DNA from: Neoarius graeffei
Taxonomy: Eukaryota; Chordata; Actinopteri; Siluriformes; Ariidae
DNA: 64,000 bases
NCBI RefSeq assembly: GCF_027579695.1
Contig: NC_083587.1
Coordinates: forward strand, 2,746,501-2,810,500
Direction of reading: 5' to 3'
Positions within the stretch are counted from its first letter, which is position 1. Every line of letters starts with the position of its first letter. Under the pieces are notes generated by a model. That model was not told the origin of the DNA and searched no databases. It worked only from the letters and a program-made list of their open reading frames with translations. Shown one piece after another: positions 40,919 through 51,469 of this stretch. Made by a program: the position numbers and the translations under genes.

Positions 40919-43472
40919 TTGCAGTAATCAACCCTACTGGAGATGAAAGCATGAATAAGTTTTTCTAGATCATGCTTTGACATGAGACCCCTGAGTTTAG
41001 AAATGTTTTTTTAGGTGATAGAATGCAGACTTTTTACCACTTTCATATGACTGTTAAAGTTAAGTTCACTGTCAATAAGGACACCAAGGTTTTTGACAGT
41101 ATCCTTTGCTTTAAGCCCCTTAGTTTCAAGAACAGTGGCAATCCTAAGCCTTTCCTCCTTTTTGCCAAATATAATTACTTCAGTTTTATCTGCGTTCAGC
41201 TGAAGAAAATTGTGAGACATCCATTTGTTAATTTGGTCAATGCATCTATGAAGAGACTCAAGAGGGGCATAGTCATTAGGTGACATAGCTAAGTAAAGCT
41301 GAGTGTCATCTGCATAGCTATGGAAGTTTATTGAGTTATTCTTAATAATTTGTCCAAGTGGGAGCATATAAAGGTTGAATAGTAATGGTCCCAGGATTGA
41401 GCCCTGGGGAACCCCACAGTTCAAGGACACGGGTGATGAACTGTGGCCTCCAATGGCCACATAAAAAATCTTTGTTGTAGGTAAGATTTTAACCAGTTGA
41501 TTACTATACCAGTAAATCCAACCCAATGCTCCAGTCGATGTAACAGTATGAAATGATCTACCGTGTCAAATGCAGCACTTAAGTCTAAAAGCACCAAGAC
41601 TGATGTTTTACCAGCATCAGAATTAAGACGTAGGTCATTCATGACTTTAGTAAGAGCTGTTTCAGTGCTATGATTGTCACGAAAACTTGACTGAAACTTA
41701 TCAAAACATCCGTTTGATGTCAGGAAGGCAGTTAATTGATTAAAAACAATTTTTTTCAATTATTTTACCAACGAATGGCAAATTGGATATGGGCCTGTAG
41801 TTGTTGAGTACTGAGACATCCAGGTTATTCTTTTTCAGTAGGGGTTTTACAACCGCTTTTTTCAGAGATGAAGGAAACATGCCAGTTCGTAAGGAGGTGT
41901 TGATAATCTGAAGTACCTCGTCTGATATTAGGTGAAGAACAGATTTGAAAAAGACTGTAGGTAAAATGTCCAATTCAGATGTGGAGGAGCTGAGACTTTG
42001 TACTGTTTTTCTCAGTGTCTCAACATCAATTAAACTAAATGTTGACATTGTATTACGACCCCCTCTCTCTTTATCCAATGGTTCCAGATTTTGAAGTGTT
42101 TGCACCTGTGTGGCTATATTCATATGTATTTTATCAATCTTTCCTTTGAAAAAAGATGCAAAGTCGTTGCATGCATTAACTGAGAGAAATTCAGAAGGCA
42201 TTTGTCTTGGTTGGGTTTGTTAGCTTTTCAACTGTAGAAAATAGCACACGGGCATTGTTGATATTCCTATTAATAATGTCAGCAAAAAAAGACTGTCTTG
42301 CTTTAGAAATTTCTAAGTTGTGTTTACATAACATCCCTTCATAGATTTGATAATGAATCTGGAGTTTAGATTTACGCCATTTTCTTTCAGACTTTCTACA
42401 TTCCCTCTTTGACATTTTAACTGCTGGATTTAGTTTCCAGGGTGCTTTTCCTTTGTCTATGACTCTTTTGGTTTTTAAAGGAGCAATAGCATCCATAATA
42501 TGTTTCATTCTTGAATTAAAAATTTCCATTAGATCATCTGCACAATCTAAAGATTGACATGGGAGTTCTGAGAGTGCCTGCTCAAAAAGAGCTGCTGTGC
42601 CATTGGTAATTACCCTCTTTTTTACAGTCACAGACTTGTTTTGAAAGTGAGGGGAAATGGAAACATCAAAGAAAACACAAATGATCAGATATACCCAGGT
42701 CCATGACACTAGTAGATACATTAAGACCCTTAGTGATGACAAGGTCGAGGGTGTGGCCATGGGAGTGTGTTGGTCCTTGTACATGTTGTGTTAGGTTGAA
42801 GGCATCAATCAGTGTAAGAAATTCATTTGCATATGTGTTATCTAGATTATCAACATGGAAGTTAAAATCCCCAGAAATAATAAGATTGTCAAACTCTAAA
42901 CAAATATTTGACAACAGTTCCCCAAACTCCTCTAGGAACAGTGGTGCAGAAAGTCTTGGTGGTCTGTAAATAGTCAACACTAATATGTTAGAAGAACATT
43001 TTAGGATTGCACTTAGGTATTCAAAAGATGTAAAGTCACCAAGAGTTGTCTGTTTGTACTGAAAACATGCCTTGTATATATTTGCTATTCCTCCTCCCCG
43101 TTTATTGGCTCTTCCAACACTCATAAAATCAAAGAGTGGGGGAGTTGCTTCAATAAGAGTAATAGAGCTGCTTGATTGTTCAAGCCAAGTTTCAGTAAGA
43201 AGCATAAAATCCAGTTTGTGTGTACCGATGAAGTCCTTAATTAAAAAAGGCTTATTAAGTGATCTTACATTCTGAAGAGTTAGTTTTACAGTGAATGTGG
43301 GGGTAATTTCCACAGAAGCGTTCTGTGGTTGTTTTGGAACTGGAAGGAGATTTGACAAGTTTACCCCATTGATAGGATGTATAAGAACACCTCTCCTTGT
43401 TAGCACAGGAATAGAAAAGTACGTCATGGGTCCCAGCTTATTTTCAAAACTACCATCTGGACCCAGATTATA
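40919..43472 (-). pseudogene. L2-type LINE ORF2: endonuclease, linker and RT
   Basis: On the minus strand: LTLQNVRSLNKPFLIKDFI, endonuclease motifs TETWLEQSS, KRGGGIANIY, IISGDFNFHVDN and HGHTLDLVI, ISDHLCF; linker with KLNPAVKMSKRECRKSERKW; then RT with LNNYRPISNLPFVGKIIEK, FRDNHSTETALTKV, LLDLSAAFDTVDH, GVPQGSILGPLLFNLY, and YADDTQLY near 41294-41317. Frameshifts lie at about 42670-42780, 42190-42230, 41740-41760, 41420-41450 and 41010-41030. Endonuclease and RT catalytic motifs are largely intact, so decay is by small indels. The gypsy element entered after the codons for CNS. Confidence 0.88.
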
Positions 43473-44327
43473 TCAGTTCATTCCAACATGAAGGTCATCA
43501 CTGCTGCCGGTGAACTGTAGCTGTGCACATGGTCCTTGAGTCTTATCTGTAGTCACAGGGGGAGGTGGTGCCCTCTGTTTCTTGGGTGCTGTAGCAGTTG
43601 GACATATCATTAAAGATGTTGGGGTACACAAGGCCTGATCATGAGACAGCTCTGTGTACGGTACTTGATTTGAGTGTCCTCTTGGGCTTGCCAAAGACAC
43701 TCGGCTTAAAGACAATAGTCTCTCCATTTTCTCAGGAAAACGCAGTCTGGGGGGTGAAGGAGATACAGAGGGGCTTGGGGTTACATCCACTGTTGTTGTT
43801 GGTGATTGCCTATTGCCAGTCTCAGGAGGTTGTGGTGATGCTTGTTTATCTGATTGTCTTTCTGATAGTTCTGCCAGCTTACCCATTAGCTCAGATATCA
43901 TGTTGCTAGCCTTGGAAAGTGACGGGGATATGTGTGGTGATAGATCCACCCTCTGATCATTTTCCTGAACTGTATTGGGGGCAGATGAGTCAGCATGATC
44001 CTCTGTAGTTGCTGGGGGCTTAGTTGCCTTCGTTGGTGACAAGGAGTTTTGCTTGACTCCACTGAGAATGGGAACTGAGATTGGACATTTCCCGGAATGT
44101 TGTGAATCATCTGTGTGTTTGATGTTGTTTATCATTTTTTCAGTTTGTAATCCATCAGAGTGAGCGTTAGTCCCGCTTCTTTCTGCCTGCAGATTCACTG
44201 TTACAGAGTGTTTCGTGTCATAAGCCACTGCTTGAGTTTGAACCTCAACAGTGTGTTTCCATACTGTTTTTGAGTCTTTGTTGATGTCCCTGGGAGGTTC
44301 AGTTTGTACCCAAACAGACAGCACCAC
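43473..44327 (-). CDS. LINE ORF1-like frame
   Basis: An open minus-strand frame of 284 codons just upstream of the ORF2 endonuclease. The sequence is low-complexity and polar: a helical segment LSKASNMISELMGKLAELSE followed by proline/serine-rich TPSPSVSPSPPRLRF. It ends at a TGA/TAA-type stop directly before the ORF2 region. Such an upstream, poorly conserved ORF is usual for L2/CR1-type elements (ORF1, RNA-binding). No zinc knuckle or esterase motif was recognised, so the role is by position only. The start codon choice is uncertain. Confidence 0.55.
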   Translation of the reverse strand: MVLSVWVQTEPPRDINKDSKTVWKHTVEVQTQAVAYDTKHSVTVNLQAERSGTNAHSDGLQTEKMINNIKHTDDSQHSGKCPISVPILSGVKQNSLSPTKATKPPATTEDHADSSAPNTVQENDQRVDLSPHISPSLSKASNMISELMGKLAELSERQSDKQASPQPPETGNRQSPTTTVDVTPSPSVSPSPPRLRFPEKMERLLSLSRVSLASPRGHSNQVPYTELSHDQALCTPTSLMICPTATAPKKQRAPPPPVTTDKTQGPCAQLQFTGSSDDLHVGMN

Positions 44328-44391
44328 TTCTCTCAGTTCCCAATATTTTTAGATCAGAACATGATTTTTCTCATTTCAGAACATCTGCCAA

Positions 44392-44461
44392 AGGCCCCAG
44401 TGAGGATTGAAATCATGACCCCTGGTTTATAGGGCTGCTCTAACCACTGAGCTACAGACCC
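44392..44461 (-). pseudogene. tRNA-Thr-like pseudogene
   Basis: Minus strand begins GGGTCTGTAGCTCAGTGG and ends CTCACTGGGGCC. The D-arm (TAGCTCAGTGGTTAGAGC) and the AAACCAGGGGTC segment match tRNA-Thr. The anticodon arm is about 3 nt short and the acceptor stem is mismatched, so it is not functional. It lies just beyond the 5' end of the L2-type LINE. Confidence 0.65.
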
Positions 44462-44479
44462 ATATTAGTGTAGATTCAG

Positions 44480-45180
44480 CCCAAAGCAGAACCTTGAGGA
44501 CCCTCTGCTGATCCTCAAATACCACTTGTCCACCAAGTCACCACTTTTCCACTGAGGGCTGGTTCTGAGCTGGTGTCTAATTTTGAGCCAGTTCTTGAAG
44601 TTTCCACAGCCAAAGAACCAGCTCTCAGCCAGGAAAACTGGCCCCAGAGTGCCACCAAATCTTTGCTGGTCTAGAACCAAGAACTACTTACATTGGCTCG
44701 GACTTGTTTTGCTGGGAAACAAATCTTGAAGGTTTTCTTTTTTTATGCAACATTTAAGGGTTCATCTCTGAGAAACAACCAAAAACTCCATGAGATGACA
44801 TGAGGAAGAAACCTTGAGAGCAAGCAGACTCAAAAGAGAACCCATCCTCATCTGGGTCACACCAGATAGTGAGATTCTAAGTCAGAGAGAAGCAAAGGAT
44901 AGATACAGACAGAAGTTAGCTTATTTATGGTTATGATGTGTGCAAAATTGCTCAAAATGATTGGAGTGATGTCCATTTTTGGCCTAGGTTTACCTCCATG
45001 GATGTTGGAATGTACCTTCTCACTGCATTTTCTCTGTTTTAATAAATTTAAAAAAAAAATCATTTACTGAAAGAGAAGGGCAGGGAGGATTGAGAATCCA
45101 TCAGCTGTGGTTTGTTTACACCCGATACTAAAACTGGTAGCATCCTAGCCAACAAAAGTAAGATTCAGAGACGGTTTCAT
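44480..45180. other. Unassigned repeat-like DNA between tRNA-Thr copies
   Basis: The 44550-44690 part contains inverted GGTTCTGAGCTGG / CCAGCTCTCAGCC motifs of a MITE-like kind (CCACTTTTCCACTGAG at 44542). 44760-45060 is AT-rich with no gene. TSDs were not found. Confidence 0.35.
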
Positions 45181-45191
45181 TAACTCTTTAT

Positions 45192-45264
45192 AGGCTCCAG
45201 TGAGAATTGAACTCTCAACCCCTCGTTTACTAAACCAGTGCACTCACCACTGAGCTTTGGAGCC
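45192..45264 (-). tRNA. tRNA-Thr(AGT)-like gene
   Basis: 73 nt on the minus strand. Acceptor GGCTCCA/TGGAGCC pairs perfectly, discriminator T, D-arm GCTCAGTGGTGAGTGC, anticodon loop TTAGTAA (AGT), T-arm GAGAGTTCAATTCTCAC. There is one mismatch in the anticodon stem (CTGGT/ACGAG) and one in the T stem, so it may be a young pseudogene. No T-run terminator directly follows. Confidence 0.6.
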
Positions 45265-46059
45265 TTAACACTTTCACAACTGCTGAAGATTGGATAGGAT
45301 ATATATAGGAACTTGAAAATCGTTGCACTCCTGACACGTGCCACTTTTCCATTGTGTACTGAGAAAAAGCGCATCCTACAACATATCCTGGTATAGGTGG
45401 CATGTCCTTCAGGCAAACTACATAGCCAAGTCCCCAAAATGCAAAGCGCATGCACAGTAGGGCAATAAGTTATTTTACTGTAACACTCCTGACAGTTTTG
45501 AAGTGCTTTGAACAGCTTTCAGCCCACCGCCACTGTGTTAGCGACATAAATGGTTAGCAGCAGAACAGAAGAACAAATGTAGAATTGAGAAACTGGTCAC
45601 AGGTTTATTATTTAGGGCAATTTTCAAGCAACAGTGATGCTGGATTTGGTAAAAAAGACAAATTAGTCAAATTTGTTACAAATCAACACATTCAGTGCCA
45701 GCTGGTGTGACAACAAGGTTATTAACAGCAACTGTGAAACACCTATCACTCTCAGATTTGAACCACCAGTTGGATATCTAACACCAACAATCAGCCATCA
45801 GAGTACCTGTAAAATTAAACAGTTTGCTGTTGAATTAAGAGCATTAAAAGTTTTGTCACAGCAAATGTGTAACAGTCCTCACATTTGTGACACTTTCAAG
45901 GTACAGTACAGTAGCAACACCAAATTTGCAACAGATTTTCTTTGATGGAAGGACTTTCTGGAGAACTGCTAACTTCATCTGCAATAGGTGAACATGGCTC
46001 CTGTTACAGAGCAATTGGACCTGAACAAACAAGTAAAGGAATTATCTTCAAGTCTTCTC
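45265..46059. other. No gene recognised
   Basis: An AT-rich stretch. A 90-codon plus-strand frame (45673-45945) has no recognisable domain. Confidence 0.35.
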
Positions 46060-46513
46060 ATTTATTTCAGAACTGCCCCTCCTAGAACTGCCACCTTATT
46101 GTGGTGGAGGGGTTTGTGTGCTTGAATGATCCTAGGAGCTATGTTGTCGGGGGCCTTACACCCCTGTTAGGGTCTCCCAAGGCAGACAGGTCCTAGGTGA
46201 CAGGCCAGACCAAGAACAGTTCACCAAAACCCTTATGAAGAATCGATCAAGGACCGTGACGTTGCCCGGTATGGCGCAGCTGGGGCCCCACCCTGGAGCC
46301 AGGCCCGGGGTTGGGGCTCGTATGCGAGTGCTTGGTGGACGGGCCTTTGCCCACAGGGCCCGGCCGGGCTCAGCCTGAAGCGGTGACGTGGGCCCGACCT
46401 CCTGTGGGTTCACCACCCACAGAGGTAGCCGTAGGGGGCCGGTGCAGTGTGGATTGGGCGGCAGTCGAAGGCAGGGGCCTCGATGACCTGATCCCCAAAC
46501 ACAGCGGCTTGCT

Positions 46514-47467
46514 GTTGGGACATGGAATGTCACTTCATTGGGGAGGAAAGAGCCTGAGCTTGTGCGGGAGGTTGAGAGGTACCGGCTAGAGATAGTTGGG
46601 CTCACCTCTACATGCAGCTTGGGCTCTGGAACCCAGCTCCTCGAGAGGGGCTGGATTCTCCACTTCTCTGGAGTCGCCCATAGTGAGCAGCGGCGGGCTG
46701 GTGTGGGCTTGCTTATAGCTCCCCAGCTCAGCCGCCATGTGTTGGAGTTTACCCCAGTGAATGAGAGGGTCGCCTCTCTGCGCCTTCGGATTGGGGAGAG
46801 GGCGCTTGCTGTTTGTGCCTACGGGCTGAATAGTAGTATAGAATATCTGGCCTTCTTGGAGTCCCTGGGAGAGGTACTGAGAGGTGCTCAGACTGGGGAC
46901 TCCACTGTTCTACTGGGGGACTTCAATGCTCACGTGGGCGATGACAGTGACACCTGGAGGGGCGTGGTTGGGAGGAACGGCCTCCCCGATCTGAACCCGA
47001 GTGGTGTTTTGTTATTGGACTTCTGTGCTAGTCACAGTTTGTCCATAACGAACACCATGTTCGAGCATAGGGGTGTTCATAAGTGCATGTGGCACCAGGA
47101 CACCTTAGGTCGGAAGTGGATGATCGACTTTATCGTTTCATCTGATCTCTGGCCCTATGTCTTGGACACTCAGGTGAAGAGAGGGGCTGAGCTGTCAACT
47201 GATCACCACCTGGTGGTGAGTTGGATCCGCTGCTGGAGGAAGAAGCCAGACAGACCTGGCAGGCCCAAACGTATGGTGAGGGTCTGCTGGGAACGTCTGT
47301 CCGAGCACTCTGTCGGGGAGGTCTTTAACTCCCACCTCCGGGAGAGCTTCTCCCAGCTTCTGAGGGAGGCGAGGGACATTGAGTCTGAGTGGACCATGTT
47401 CTCTACCTCCATTGTAGACTCAGCTGTTCGGGGCTGTGGCCTGTCGTGGCGGCAATCCCTGAACCCA
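46514..47467 (+). pseudogene. Rex3 endonuclease domain
   Basis: Frame [20 protein letters not shown], then [18 protein letters not shown], the catalytic [36 protein letters not shown] and the terminal [10 protein letters not shown] histidine/aspartate motif of APE-type nucleases. These motifs are intact. The frame is lost near 47467, where an extra base in the segment coding NPWW changes it, so the nuclease is separated from the RT. Any start codon upstream lies in the GC-rich leader (46270-46510) and could not be fixed. Confidence 0.85.
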
Positions 47468-49382
47468 GTGGTGGACACCGGAAGTAAGGGATGCCGTCAA
47501 GCTGAAGAATGAGTCCTATCGGGCCATGTTGACCTCCGGGACTCCTGAGGCAGCCGACGGGTATCAGCAGACCAGGCATGCCACAGCTTGGGCAGTTGTG
47601 GAGGCAAAAACTCGGAACTGGGAGGAGTTTGAGGAGGCCATGGAGAAGGACTATCGGTCGGCCTCGAAGAAATTCTGGCAAACTGTCCGGCGCCTCAGGA
47701 GGGGGAAGCAGTGCTCTGCCAACACTGTTTACAGTGCGGGTGGGGAGCTGTTGACCTCGACTGGGGATATTGTCGGGCGGTGGAAGGAATACTTTGAGGA
47801 TCTCCTCAATCCCACCGTCATGTCTTCCATAGAGGAGATGAAGGCTGATGACTCCGAGGTGGATTCGTCCATTACCCAAGCCAAAGTCACTGAGGTGGTT
47901 TGCAAGCTCCTCGGTGGCAAGGCACTGGGGGTGTATGAGATCTGCCCTGAGTATCTCAAGTCTCTGGATGTTGTGGGGCTGTCTTGGCTGACATGCCTCT
48001 GCAACATCACGTGGTGGTCGGGGACAGTACCTCTGGAGTGGCAGACTGGGGTGGTGGTCCCTCTTTTGAAGAAAGGGGACCTGAGAGTGTGCTCCAATTA
48101 TAGGGGAATCACACTTCTCAGCTTCCCCGGGAAGGTTTACTCCAGGGTACTGGAGAGGAGAATTCGACCAATAGTTGAACCTCGGATCCAGGAGGAACAA
48201 TGCGGTTTTCGTCCTGGTCGTGGAACACTGGACCAGCTCTATACCCTTCATAGGGTGCTCGAGGGTTCATGGGAGTTTGCCCAACCAGTCCACATGTGCT
48301 TTGTGGATCTGGAGAAGGCATTCGACCTTGTCCCTCGTGGTATTCTGTGGGGAGTGCTTTGGGAGTATGGGGTTCGGGGCTCTTTGCTAAGGGCTGTCTG
48401 GTCCCTGTACGAACGGAGCAGGAGTCTGGTTCGCATTGCCGGCAGTAAGTCAGACATGTTCCCAGTGCATGTTGGACTCCGCCAGGGCTGCCCTTTGTCA
48501 CCAGTTCTGTTCATAATTTTTATGGACAGAATTTCTAGACGCAGCCAGGGGCCGGAAGGAATCCTGTTTGGGAACCACAGGATTTCATCTCTGCTTTTTG
48601 CGGATGATGTCCTGTTGGCTTCTTCAAACCAGGACCTTCAGCATACACTGGGGCGGTTTGCAGCCGAGTGTGAAGTGGTTGGGATGAGAATCAGCACCTC
48701 CAAGTCTGAGGCCATGATTCTCGACCAGAAAAGGGTGGCTTGCCCTCTCCAGGTTGGTGGAGAAGTCCTGCCTCAAGTGGAGGAGTTTAAGTATCTTGGG
48801 ATCTTGTTCACGAGTGAGGGAAGGATAGAGCATGAGGTCGACAGGTGGATCGGTGCAGCCTCCGCAGTGATGTGTTCGCTTTACCGGTCCGTTGTGGTGA
48901 AGAAGGAGCTGAGCCAAAAGGTGAAGCAATCGATTTACTGGTTGATCTACATTCCGACTCTCACCTATGGTCATGAGCTTTGGGTAATGACTGAAAGAAC
49001 AAGATCACGGATACAAGCGGACGAAATGAGTTTCCTTCGCAGGGTGGCTGCGCGCTCCCTTAGAGATAAGGTGAGAAGCACAGTCACTGGGGAGGAGCTT
49101 AGAGTAGAGCCGCTGCTCCTCCACATCGAGAGGAATCAGCTGAGGTGGCTTGGGCATCTCTTTCGGATACCTCCTGGACGCCTCCCTGGGGAGGGGTTCC
49201 AGGCATGTCCCCCCGAGAGGAGACCCCGGGGAAGACCCAGGACACGCTGGAGGGACTATGTCTCTCGGCTGGCCTGGGAACGCCTCAGTGTTCTTCCCGA
49301 GGAGCTGGCCGAGGTGTCTGGGGAGAGGGAAGTTTGGGCTTCCATGCTCAGACTGCTGCCTCCGCGACCCAGCCCCGGATAA
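47468..49382 (+). pseudogene. Rex3 reverse transcriptase domain
   Basis: Frame [20 protein letters not shown] onward; a single open frame to the stop at 49380. RT blocks: VVVPLLKKGDLRVCSNYRGI; EEQCGFRPGRGTLDQLYTLH; FVDLEKAFDLVPRGI; GLRQGCPLSPVLFIIFMDRI; catalytic LLFADDVLLASS (near 48597, one residue shorter than the usual FADDVVLLA); EFKYLGILFTS. The C-terminus has the RTE-type RNQLRWLGHLFRIPPGRLP and RPRGRPRTRWRDYVSRLAW. Only the 1-bp frameshift and the shortened active-site block argue against activity. Confidence 0.88.
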
Positions 49383-49424
49383 GCGGATGAAGACGAGACG
49401 AGATGAGATGATTTATTTCAGAAC

Positions 49425-49862
49425 AATAATTAGAACAATTTTTACAATAGAACTGCATTTTTTTGTAGTATTGGTATACTGCCCAATATAATGGTAGTGG
49501 ATACACTGTTTTTTTGCAAAAATTAGCCTTTTTTTGTTTTTGTTTTTAAATGGGCTATATCTCAAATGAGGACATAATGGCAGACCATCAATTTGCTTGA
49601 GATGCGACATGAAATCAGATGCATGGGTCTTCATGGTCAGGACACAGTTACTTTGATATCCATAAAATTTGGTACAAGCATGTCTGTCATCATTCTGGAA
49701 ATTTTTAACATTGGGTTGAGTGATGTCACCCATTTTGGATTTTGTGTATTTTTCACAATCTTTTTTTTTCACCTCCTTCTCCAGATTTCATAGGATTTCT
49801 TTGAAACTTGCTTGGAATAAACTTCACACATATTTAATGATAAATTGCAAAGGAATAGTGGA
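49425..49862. other. AT-rich spacer, no gene
   Basis: Similar in style to 34140-34500 (ATCTCAAATGAGGACATAATGG; CACCCATTTTGGATTTTG), possibly an old DNA-transposon remnant. Nothing coding was recognised. Confidence 0.35.
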
Positions 49863-49864
49863 TA

Positions 49865-50063
49865 CGGTGGGGCAAAAAGTATTTAGTCAGCCACCAATTG
49901 TGCAAGTTCTTCCACTTAAAATGATGAGAGAGGCCTGTAATTTTCATCATAGGTACACTTCAACTATGAGAGACAGAATGGGGGGAAAGAATCCAGGAAA
50001 TCACATTGTAGGATTTTTAATGAATTAATTGGTAAATTCCTCAGTAAAATAAGTATTTGGTCA
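49865..50063 (+). repeat. Left IR/DR terminal repeat of the Tc1 element
   Basis: Outer end CGGTGGGGCAAAAAGTATTT and inner end AATAAGTATTTGGTCA. Compared with the right end it lacks one A in the A-run and has G for A at the second base. Confidence 0.88.
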
Positions 50064-50178
50064 CCTCCAAACAAGCAAGATTTCTGGCTCTCACAGACCT
50101 GTAATAACTTCTTTAAGAGGCTCCTCTGTCCTCCACTCGTTACCTGTATTAATGGCACCTGTTTGAACTCGTTATCAG

Positions 50179-50229
50179 TATAAAAGACACCTGTCCACAA
50201 CCTCAAACAGTCACACTCCAAACTCCACT
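50179..50229 (+). promoter_or_regulatory. Transposase promoter
   Basis: TATAAAAG at 50179-50186 lies 44 bp before the start codon at 50230; the start is preceded by CTCCACT, a weak Kozak context. Confidence 0.6.
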
Positions 50230-51252
50230 ATGGCCAAGACCAAAGAGCTGTCAAAGGACACCAGAAACAAAATTGTAGACCTGCACCAGGCTGGGAAGAC
50301 TGAATCTGCAATAGGTAAGCAGCTTGGTGTGAAGAAATCAACTGTGGGAGCAATTATTAGAAAATGGAAGACATACAAGACCACTGATAATCTCCCTCGA
50401 TCTGGGGCTCCACGCAAGATCTCACCCCATGGGGTCAAAATGATCACAAGAACGGTGAGCAAAAATCCCAGAACCACACGAGGGGACCTAGTGAATGACC
50501 TGCAAAGAGCTAGGACCAAAGTAACAAAGGCTACCATCAGTAACGCACTACGCCGCCAGGGACTCAAATCCTGCAGTGCCAGACGTGTCCCCCTGCTTAA
50601 GCCAGTACATGTCCAGGCCCGTCTGAAGTTTGCTAGAGAGCATTTGGATGATCCAGAAGAGGATTGGGAGAATGTCATATGGTCAGATGAAACCAAAATA
50701 GAACTTTTTGGTAAAAACTCAACTTGTCGTGTTTGGAGGAGAAAGAATGCTGAGTTGCATCCAAAGAACACCATACCTACTGTGAAGCATAGGGGTGGAA
50801 ACATCATGCTTTGGGGCTGTTTTTCTGCAAAGGGGCCAGGACGACTGATCCGTGTAAAGGAAAGAATGAGTGGGGCCATGTATCGTGAGATTTTGAGTGA
50901 AAACCTCCTTCCTTCAGGAAGGGCATTGAAGATGAAACGTGGCTGGGTCTTTCAGCATGACAATGATCCCAAACACACCGCCCGGGCAACGAAGGAGTGG
51001 CTTCGCAAGAAGCATTTCAAGGTCCTGGAGTGGCCTAACCAGTCTCCAGATCTCAACCCCATAGAAAATCTTTGGAGGGAGTTGAAAGTCCGTGTTGCCC
51101 AGCGACAGCCCCAAAACATCATTGCTCTAGAGGAGATCTGCATGGAGGAATGGGCCAAAATACCAGCAACAGTGTGTGAAAACCTTGTGAAGACTTACAG
51201 AAAACATTTGACCTCTGTCATTGCCAACAAAGGGTATATAACAAAGTATTGA
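50230..51252 (+). CDS. Tc1-type transposase, intact
   Basis: 340 residues with no stop or frameshift. N-terminal paired-like DNA-binding domain: first helix-turn-helix ([40 protein letters not shown]), a PRSGAPRK linker of the GRPR-hook type, and a second helix-turn-helix ([20 protein letters not shown]). The DDE catalytic domain has D153 ([12 protein letters not shown]), D244 ([11 protein letters not shown]) and E279 ([13 protein letters not shown]), a DD34E spacing with the same residue numbers as Sleeping Beauty. A glycine-rich [16 protein letters not shown] lies between. The length matches active fish Tc1 transposases. The protein cuts and pastes the element at TA sites in the nucleus. 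It is the most likely functional coding gene in the window. Confidence 0.95.
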   Translation: MAKTKELSKDTRNKIVDLHQAGKTESAIGKQLGVKKSTVGAIIRKWKTYKTTDNLPRSGAPRKISPHGVKMITRTVSKNPRTTRGDLVNDLQRARTKVTKATISNALRRQGLKSCSARRVPLLKPVHVQARLKFAREHLDDPEEDWENVIWSDETKIELFGKNSTCRVWRRKNAELHPKNTIPTVKHRGGNIMLWGCFSAKGPGRLIRVKERMSGAMYREILSENLLPSGRALKMKRGWVFQHDNDPKHTARATKEWLRKKHFKVLEWPNQSPDLNPIENLWRELKVRVAQRQPQNIIALEEICMEEWAKIPATVCENLVKTYRKHLTSVIANKGYITKY

Positions 51253-51268
51253 GATGAACTTTTGTTAT

Positions 51269-51467
51269 TGACCAAATACTTATTTTCCACCATAATTTGC
51301 AAATAAATTCTTTAAAAATCAGACAATGTGATTTTCTGGATTTTTTTTTTCTCATTCTGTCTCTCATAGTTGAAGTGTACCTATGATGAAAATTACAGGC
51401 CTCTCATCTTTTTAAGTGGGAGAACTTAAACAATTGGTGACTGACTAAATACTTTTTTGCCCCACTG
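51269..51467 (-). repeat. Right IR/DR terminal repeat of the Tc1 element
   Basis: Inner TGACCAAATACTTATT and outer TAAATACTTTTTTGCCCCAC. Internal differences from the left repeat include a lost AG pair in the GAGAGAGG stretch. Confidence 0.88.
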
Positions 51468-51469
51468 TA

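Larger units (their letters stand above)
35641..44330 (-). mobile_element. L2/CR1-type LINE, interrupted by a gypsy element
   Basis: A near full-length LINE on the minus strand, split in two by the LTR retrotransposon at 36308-40913. The 3' tail at 35641-35700 holds the GGCAAGGCAAGTTTATTTGTATAGC-type sequence typical of fish L2/CR1 elements (given here only in part). The order on the minus strand is ORF1 (43473-44327), endonuclease, linker, RT with YADDTQLY, then the C-terminal domain ending at 35875. Several frameshifts make it inactive. Confidence 0.88.
46060..49424 (+). mobile_element. Rex3: Full-length Rex3 (RTE-clade) retrotransposon with 14-bp TSD
   Basis: Element 46074-49410 (3337 bp) flanked by the exact 14-bp duplication ATTTATTTCAGAAC (46060-46073, 49411-49424). 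It starts with the Rex3 leader (CTGCCACCTTATTGTGGTGG), and ends in the GATG-type tail GAGACGAGATGAGATG, as expected for RTE elements that lack poly(A). It encodes endonuclease and RT separated by a single frameshift. The site CAGGGCTGCCCTTTGTCACC (48483-48502) is the conserved RT block commonly used to identify Rex3. Full-length copies are uncommon because most Rex3 copies are 5'-truncated. Confidence 0.93.
49863..51469 (+). mobile_element. Complete Tc1/mariner transposon, Passport-like
   Basis: Element 49865-51467 (1603 bp) between TA dinucleotides (49863-49864, 51468-51469). Terminal inverted repeats are about 199 bp each (49865-50063, 51269-51467), with an outer GGTGGGGCAAAAAGTATTTA-type end and a second similar AATAAGTATTTGGTCA motif at the inner end, the IR/DR layout of fish Tc1 elements. 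Contains one uninterrupted transposase gene. The TIR sequence and transposase resemble the fish Passport family as I recall it; family-level naming needs a database comparison. Confidence 0.92.

Noticed and set aside
50211-50879. 222-codon minus-strand frame opposite the Tc1 transposase
   Set aside because: Shadow of the intact transposase on the other strand; no motif of its own.
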